Shown in pieces: positions 60,859-64,000 of a stretch of 64,000 nucleotides of DNA. The first letter of the stretch is position 1. Each line of letters starts with the position of its first letter. Source of the stretch: Haladaptatus paucihalophilus DX253 (GTDB taxonomy: Archaea > Halobacteriota > Halobacteria > Halobacteriales > Haladaptataceae); NCBI RefSeq assembly GCF_000376445.1, contig NZ_AQXI01000001.1, positions 124,001 through 188,000 on the forward strand. Direction: 5' to 3'. A program made the position numbers and the translations under genes. Below the pieces are notes generated by a model. That model saw nothing but the letters and a program-made list of their open reading frames with translations, did no database searches and was not told the origin of the DNA.

Positions 60859-61686
60859 ATGATCCGTTCCTTCCTCACGCTGTCGCGGCCGCGATTCTGG
60901 CTCTATCTCGCCGGGCCGGTACTGGTGGGTTTGGCTTACGGCGCATCGACCGTCGGCGACCTCCTCTCCCCCGTCTCGGTCGCCCTGTTCGTCTACTTCC
61001 TGTTCCCGGCCAACGTCTTCCTCTACGGCATCAACGACGTGTTCGACGCCGACGTGGACGAGGAGAATCCGAAGAAAGAGGGGCGAGAGTCGCGGTATCG
61101 AGGGGACCGAGCGGTTCCCGTCGCAGTCGCGGTCTGTGCCGCGCTCGGCGTCGGGTTCCTGTTCGTCACGCCGTCCGCGGCGTGGCCGTGGCTCGTCGGC
61201 TTCCTCCTCCTCGGCGCGGAGTACTCCGCACCGCCGCTCCGGTTCAAGACGACGCCGTTCATCGACTCGCTCTCGAACGGGCTGTACGTCCTCCCGGGCG
61301 CGGCGGCCTACGCGGCGCTCGCCGGGAGTCAGCCCCCACTCCTCGCCGTGGTCGGCGGGTGGCTCTGGGCGATGGGAATGCACACGTTCTCCGCGATACC
61401 CGAAATCGAACCCGACCGTCGCGCCGGGATTCGGACGACGGCGACGGCGCTCGGGGAGTCCCGAACCCTCGCCTACTGTGCCGTCTGCTGGCTCCTCGCG
61501 GCGGGGCTGTTCGCGCTCCTCGACGTCCGCGCGGGACTGCTCCTGCTGGCGTACCCCCTGCTCGTCGTCGCGTGGGTCACCCGCGACGTGGACATCGCAC
61601 GCGCCTACTGGTGGTATCCGGCCATCAACACCGCCGTCGGGGCCGTGTTGACCGTGGGCGGCCTGTGGGGTGTCGTCCGTGGATAG
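60859..61686 (+). CDS. lyeJ: Lycopene elongase (UbiA prenyltransferase)
   Basis: 275 residues, about eight helices. Prenyl-diphosphate site YGINDVFDADVDEENPKKEGRESR (NDxxDxDxD style) and second site AIPEIEPDRRAGIRTTATALG. Adds C5 units to lycopene to make C50 carotenoids. Sits 19 bases after crtD and overlaps cruF. Confidence 0.9.
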   Translation: MIRSFLTLSRPRFWLYLAGPVLVGLAYGASTVGDLLSPVSVALFVYFLFPANVFLYGINDVFDADVDEENPKKEGRESRYRGDRAVPVAVAVCAALGVGFLFVTPSAAWPWLVGFLLLGAEYSAPPLRFKTTPFIDSLSNGLYVLPGAAAYAALAGSQPPLLAVVGGWLWAMGMHTFSAIPEIEPDRRAGIRTTATALGESRTLAYCAVCWLLAAGLFALLDVRAGLLLLAYPLLVVAWVTRDVDIARAYWWYPAINTAVGAVLTVGGLWGVVRG

Positions 61687-62512
61687 ACGCGCCGCGGAGG
61701 CGCGGCTTTCCGCGCTCGTCCGCGAGAACCGGTTCACCATCGCGGTCGTCTTTCCGCTCATCGGTGCCGCGCTGTTCGTGGTGGGGTACGAGGCGTGGCT
61801 CCCGGCGTGGCTCGCGCGGAACCCCTTCCTCATCATCTTCGGGACGCTCGTCATGCGCTCGCCGCTCGTGGCCGGGTTGACGCCGCTCGTGGACCGACGG
61901 GCGGGTATCGCGCTCCTCCTGTTGACGGCCTACACGTACGCCATCGAGTTCCTCGGCGTGACGACAGGGTTCCCGTACGGGAAGTTCCACTACGTCCTCG
62001 AACTCGGCCCGATGCTGTTCGGGACGGTTCCGGCGGGGCTTCCGGTGTTTTTCTTCCCGCTCGTGCTGAACAGCTACCTGCTCTGTCTCCTGTTGCTCGG
62101 CCCGCGGGCGGACTCCCGCCTCGCCCGCTTTGCGGCCTCGCTCGCCGTCGTCGTCGTCATCGACCTCGTGTTGGACCCGGCGGCCGTCGCGCTCCGGTTC
62201 TGGGCGTACGCCGACGGCGGCGCGTACTACGGCGTCCCGCTCTCGAACTACCTCGGCTGGGTCGTCAGCGGCGCTGTCGCCGTCGGACTCGTCGAACTCG
62301 GATTCGATTGGCGGGCGCTCCGCGACAGACTCGACTCCTGTGAGTTCATGCTGGACGACATGGTGAGCTTCGTCATCCTCTGGGGTGCGATGAACCTCTA
62401 CTTCGAACACTGGATTCCGGTCGTCGTGGCCGCCCTCCTGTTCGTCGGCCTCAGAAAGATAGACCGCTTCGACTTCGCCGTCTTTCGACCGGCGACTGGA
62501 CTCTCCCGCTGA
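61670..62512 (+). CDS. cruF: Bisanhydrobacterioruberin hydratase CruF
   Basis: 280 residues, about seven helices. TAYTYAIEFLGVTTGFPYGKFHYVLELGPMLFGTVPAGLPVFFFPLVLNSYLL and LVLDPAAVALRFWAYADGGAYYGVPLSNYLGWVVSG are the CruF/DUF422 signature. Adds water to the end groups, final step to bacterioruberin. GTG start at 61670, overlapping lyeJ; a second GTG at 61679 is possible. Confidence 0.88.
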   Translation: MSSVDRRAAEARLSALVRENRFTIAVVFPLIGAALFVVGYEAWLPAWLARNPFLIIFGTLVMRSPLVAGLTPLVDRRAGIALLLLTAYTYAIEFLGVTTGFPYGKFHYVLELGPMLFGTVPAGLPVFFFPLVLNSYLLCLLLLGPRADSRLARFAASLAVVVVIDLVLDPAAVALRFWAYADGGAYYGVPLSNYLGWVVSGAVAVGLVELGFDWRALRDRLDSCEFMLDDMVSFVILWGAMNLYFEHWIPVVVAALLFVGLRKIDRFDFAVFRPATGLSR

Positions 62513-62528
62513 CCGGACGGTCGGGTTC

Positions 62529-62843
62529 TCAGACGCGACGACGCACGAGCAGGCCGATGGCGATACCGAGACCGAGGGCCGCGAGCGTTCGCCGCGACTC
62601 CGAAAACCGCACGAATCGCGTCCCTTCGGGCGACACTTCGAGCGCGCCGATTGGGGCCGCCCCCGCACCGCCGCCCATTCGACTGCCGTCCGAACCGCCG
62701 ACGCCGCCGAACCCGTAGCTCACCTTCGCTATCGGGATGATTGTTCGGTTGCCGACCTGTATCGGCGTTCCGTACACCGTTTCGGCACCCACGTTTCGAC
62801 GGAATTGCTGCAGGAGGGCTTCGAGTCGCTCGAATACGTCCAT
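62529..62843 (-). CDS. GerW-family (YtfJ-like) protein
   Basis: 104 residues. NVGAETVYGTPIQVGNRTIIPIAKVSYGFGGVGG is the GerW signature; a Gly-rich loop, then GALEVSPEGTRFVRF, and a final hydrophobic helix (TLAALGLGIAIGLLV). In spore formers GerW is needed for germination; archaeal role unknown. Convergent with cruF. Confidence 0.85.
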   Translation of the reverse strand: MDVFERLEALLQQFRRNVGAETVYGTPIQVGNRTIIPIAKVSYGFGGVGGSDGSRMGGGAGAAPIGALEVSPEGTRFVRFSESRRTLAALGLGIAIGLLVRRRV

Positions 62844-63089
62844 ACCCCTTCGAAAACGAAGCAGGAACAAATGATTTCGGGTGTTGACACGCGTCGAAGC
62901 GGGTACCGTCCGCTATTGGGACGTATATAGTACAACTAGTGACGTTTTTCTATCGCCCGTGCCAGCCACGAACTGTGGCGCACACGGCGTTGTCGTAACA
63001 TATCGAACATCATCCACCACCAACCACTACCAGCCAGCACCTCGCGCCACACCATCTCCTTGCCACCGCACCGCTATCCGTCGGTTTTT

Positions 63090-63371
63090 CTACCCTTCTG
63101 TTCGGCCCTGTAACAAGAATCCGACGCCGAGCGACCAGCACCCGATTCCGACGCCCAGAAGTCCGAGCGAGAGCGGCGTCCACGAGTCTCGGTGTACCGC
63201 CTCGACCGGAGCGAGGTGAATCAGCACGTCTATCGCCGTCGTAATCGACGCCGCGTCGGCGAGAACGTCGGCGACGCCCACGATGACGAGCGGAAGCGAG
63301 AGGACGACCAACGCCGCTCCGAACGCGATGGCGCGTGTCCCGGCCCAGTGGACGGTTCTTCGGTCGAACAT
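63090..63371 (-). CDS. Small membrane protein
   Basis: 93 residues, three helices (IAFGAALVVLSLPLVIVGVADV, ITTAIDVLIHL weak, LSLGLLGVGIGCWSLGVGFLL). Upstream neighbour is the truncated gene at the edge, 30 bases away on the same strand, so they may be cotranscribed. The 246 bases to the left up to GerW include TATATAG near 62925 but no gene. Confidence 0.6.
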   Translation of the reverse strand: MFDRRTVHWAGTRAIAFGAALVVLSLPLVIVGVADVLADAASITTAIDVLIHLAPVEAVHRDSWTPLSLGLLGVGIGCWSLGVGFLLQGRTEG

Positions 63372-63401
63372 CGGCCGTCCTCAGAGACGACCCCGAGAGG
63401 C

Positions 63402-64000
63402 TTAGCGTTGCCCGCTCCGTTTCTCCCGGCGATACCAGACGAAGAAAGCGAGCACGAGAATCAGCGCGCCACCGGCGAAAAAGAGCGCTCCGGGTGGGAT
63501 ACCGGCACCCGACGCGCTCTCGGCGATGGTCCGCGTCGTGCTGGTCGTGCTCGCATGCAGCGCGGTCGTCGTCTTGTCCGCGACCGTCGTCGCGGCTTCC
63601 GCCGTCGTCCGGGCCGCCTCGTGGGTCGTTCCGCCGTCGGCGGGTGCGTGGGTCGTCGTCGCCGCGTTTCCGGCGCTGCCGCCCGCGTCGGCGCTTCGTG
63701 CCGTCGTCGTCGCTACCTTCTCGCCGCTGTCAGTGTTGCCGCTCGACCCCATCTGGAAGATGGGTCCGATGATCGGTCTGTTCGTGGCGAGTCGCTGGAC
63801 GACGAGGCTCGCCAGCCCGAGGATGCCGAGACCGCCGAACAGGTTCGAGAGGGCGGATTTCAGTCCGACGGTATCCGACTCGTTCCCGGCGAAGAGGACG
63901 AGCGGTTCCGCGGTCGGCGCGTACACCTTCATTTCGCGCCCCTTGCTGGAGTAGGCCGTGTCCGCGACCTCGACGAGGTTGCCGTCTTCCAACTTTCCGA
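63402..64000 (-). CDS. Membrane protein with Thr/Ala-rich stalk (partial)
   Basis: The gene continues past the right edge; the last 199 residues lie here. A folded part (NLVEVADTAYSSKGREMKVYAPTAEPLVLFAGN), a hydrophobic stretch SALSNLFGGLGILGLASLVV, a low-complexity Thr/Ala/Ser region (about 70 residues, TTTARSADAGG to TTSTTRTIAE) and a C-terminal membrane helix GALFFAGGALILVLAFFVWYRREK. Function unknown. Confidence 0.65.
   Translation of the reverse strand, partial: GKLEDGNLVEVADTAYSSKGREMKVYAPTAEPLVLFAGNESDTVGLKSALSNLFGGLGILGLASLVVQRLATNRPIIGPIFQMGSSGNTDSGEKVATTTARSADAGGSAGNAATTTHAPADGGTTHEAARTTAEAATTVADKTTTALHASTTSTTRTIAESASGAGIPPGALFFAGGALILVLAFFVWYRREKRSGQR

Overview
The window is typical haloarchaeal chromosome (class Halobacteria). 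Evidence: GC-rich codons with strong G/C at third positions, highly acidic proteins, Tat-type lipoprotein signals followed by a lipobox, halocyanin, F420-linked enzymes, GatE, SRP19, Gar1, FEN1, an archaeal presenilin homologue, a PGF-CTERM-type anchor and the bacterioruberin pathway. TATA boxes about 25-30 bases ahead of many start codons suggest mostly leaderless transcripts. The gene mix would suit a Haladaptatus-like genus, but that is only an impression. I saw no rRNA, tRNA, CRISPR array, insertion sequence or prophage.

Layout. 1-8.4 kb: a truncated secreted protein, photolyase, acyl-CoA synthetase, halocyanin, a PrsW-type protease, an FMN hydroxyacid oxidase, a MOT1-type molybdate/sulfate transporter and a winged-helix regulator. 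8.4-19.9 kb: MFS exporter, F420 oxidoreductase, 2Fe-2S ferredoxin with a DUF5519 protein, small zinc proteins, EamA transporter, ThDP enzyme, methyltransferases, a GlcD-like oxidase, an acetyltransferase, and an mptE-like/folP pterin pair. 20-22.8 kb: a two-gene unit in which a DUF7504-like protein overlaps a 702-residue CHAT-protease-like protein; this is the best candidate for a poorly described system. 23-29.5 kb: tRNA methyltransferase TrmJ, a PAP2 phosphatase and a complete polyamine-type ABC importer (ATPase divergent from the binding protein and two permeases).

29.5-46 kb: gatE, an orphan REC-PAS-PAS protein, two bacterial-PH-domain membrane proteins, a Tat secreted protein, fumarase, a complete sugar ABC importer, BolA, FEN1, a DsbA-fold lipoprotein with a threonine-rich tail, GNAT and a methyltransferase. 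46-55 kb: small membrane proteins, a PPOX/F420 protein, SdpI, an OFA-type MFS carrier, an ornithine-cyclodeaminase homologue, an ATP-grasp/retropepsin-like fusion, presenilin, gar1 and srp19. 55-64 kb: a cobalamin-type importer (btuF divergent from btuCD), the bacterioruberin cluster crtD-lyeJ-cruF, a GerW-family protein and a truncated membrane protein.

Most genes are metabolic or housekeeping. The features that are not simply read off known families are the CHAT/DUF7504 unit, a 10-bp-periodic AT-rich tract upstream of srp19, several dyad or repeat elements in divergent intergenic regions, one probable frameshifted small gene, and the ATP-grasp/aspartyl-protease fusion.
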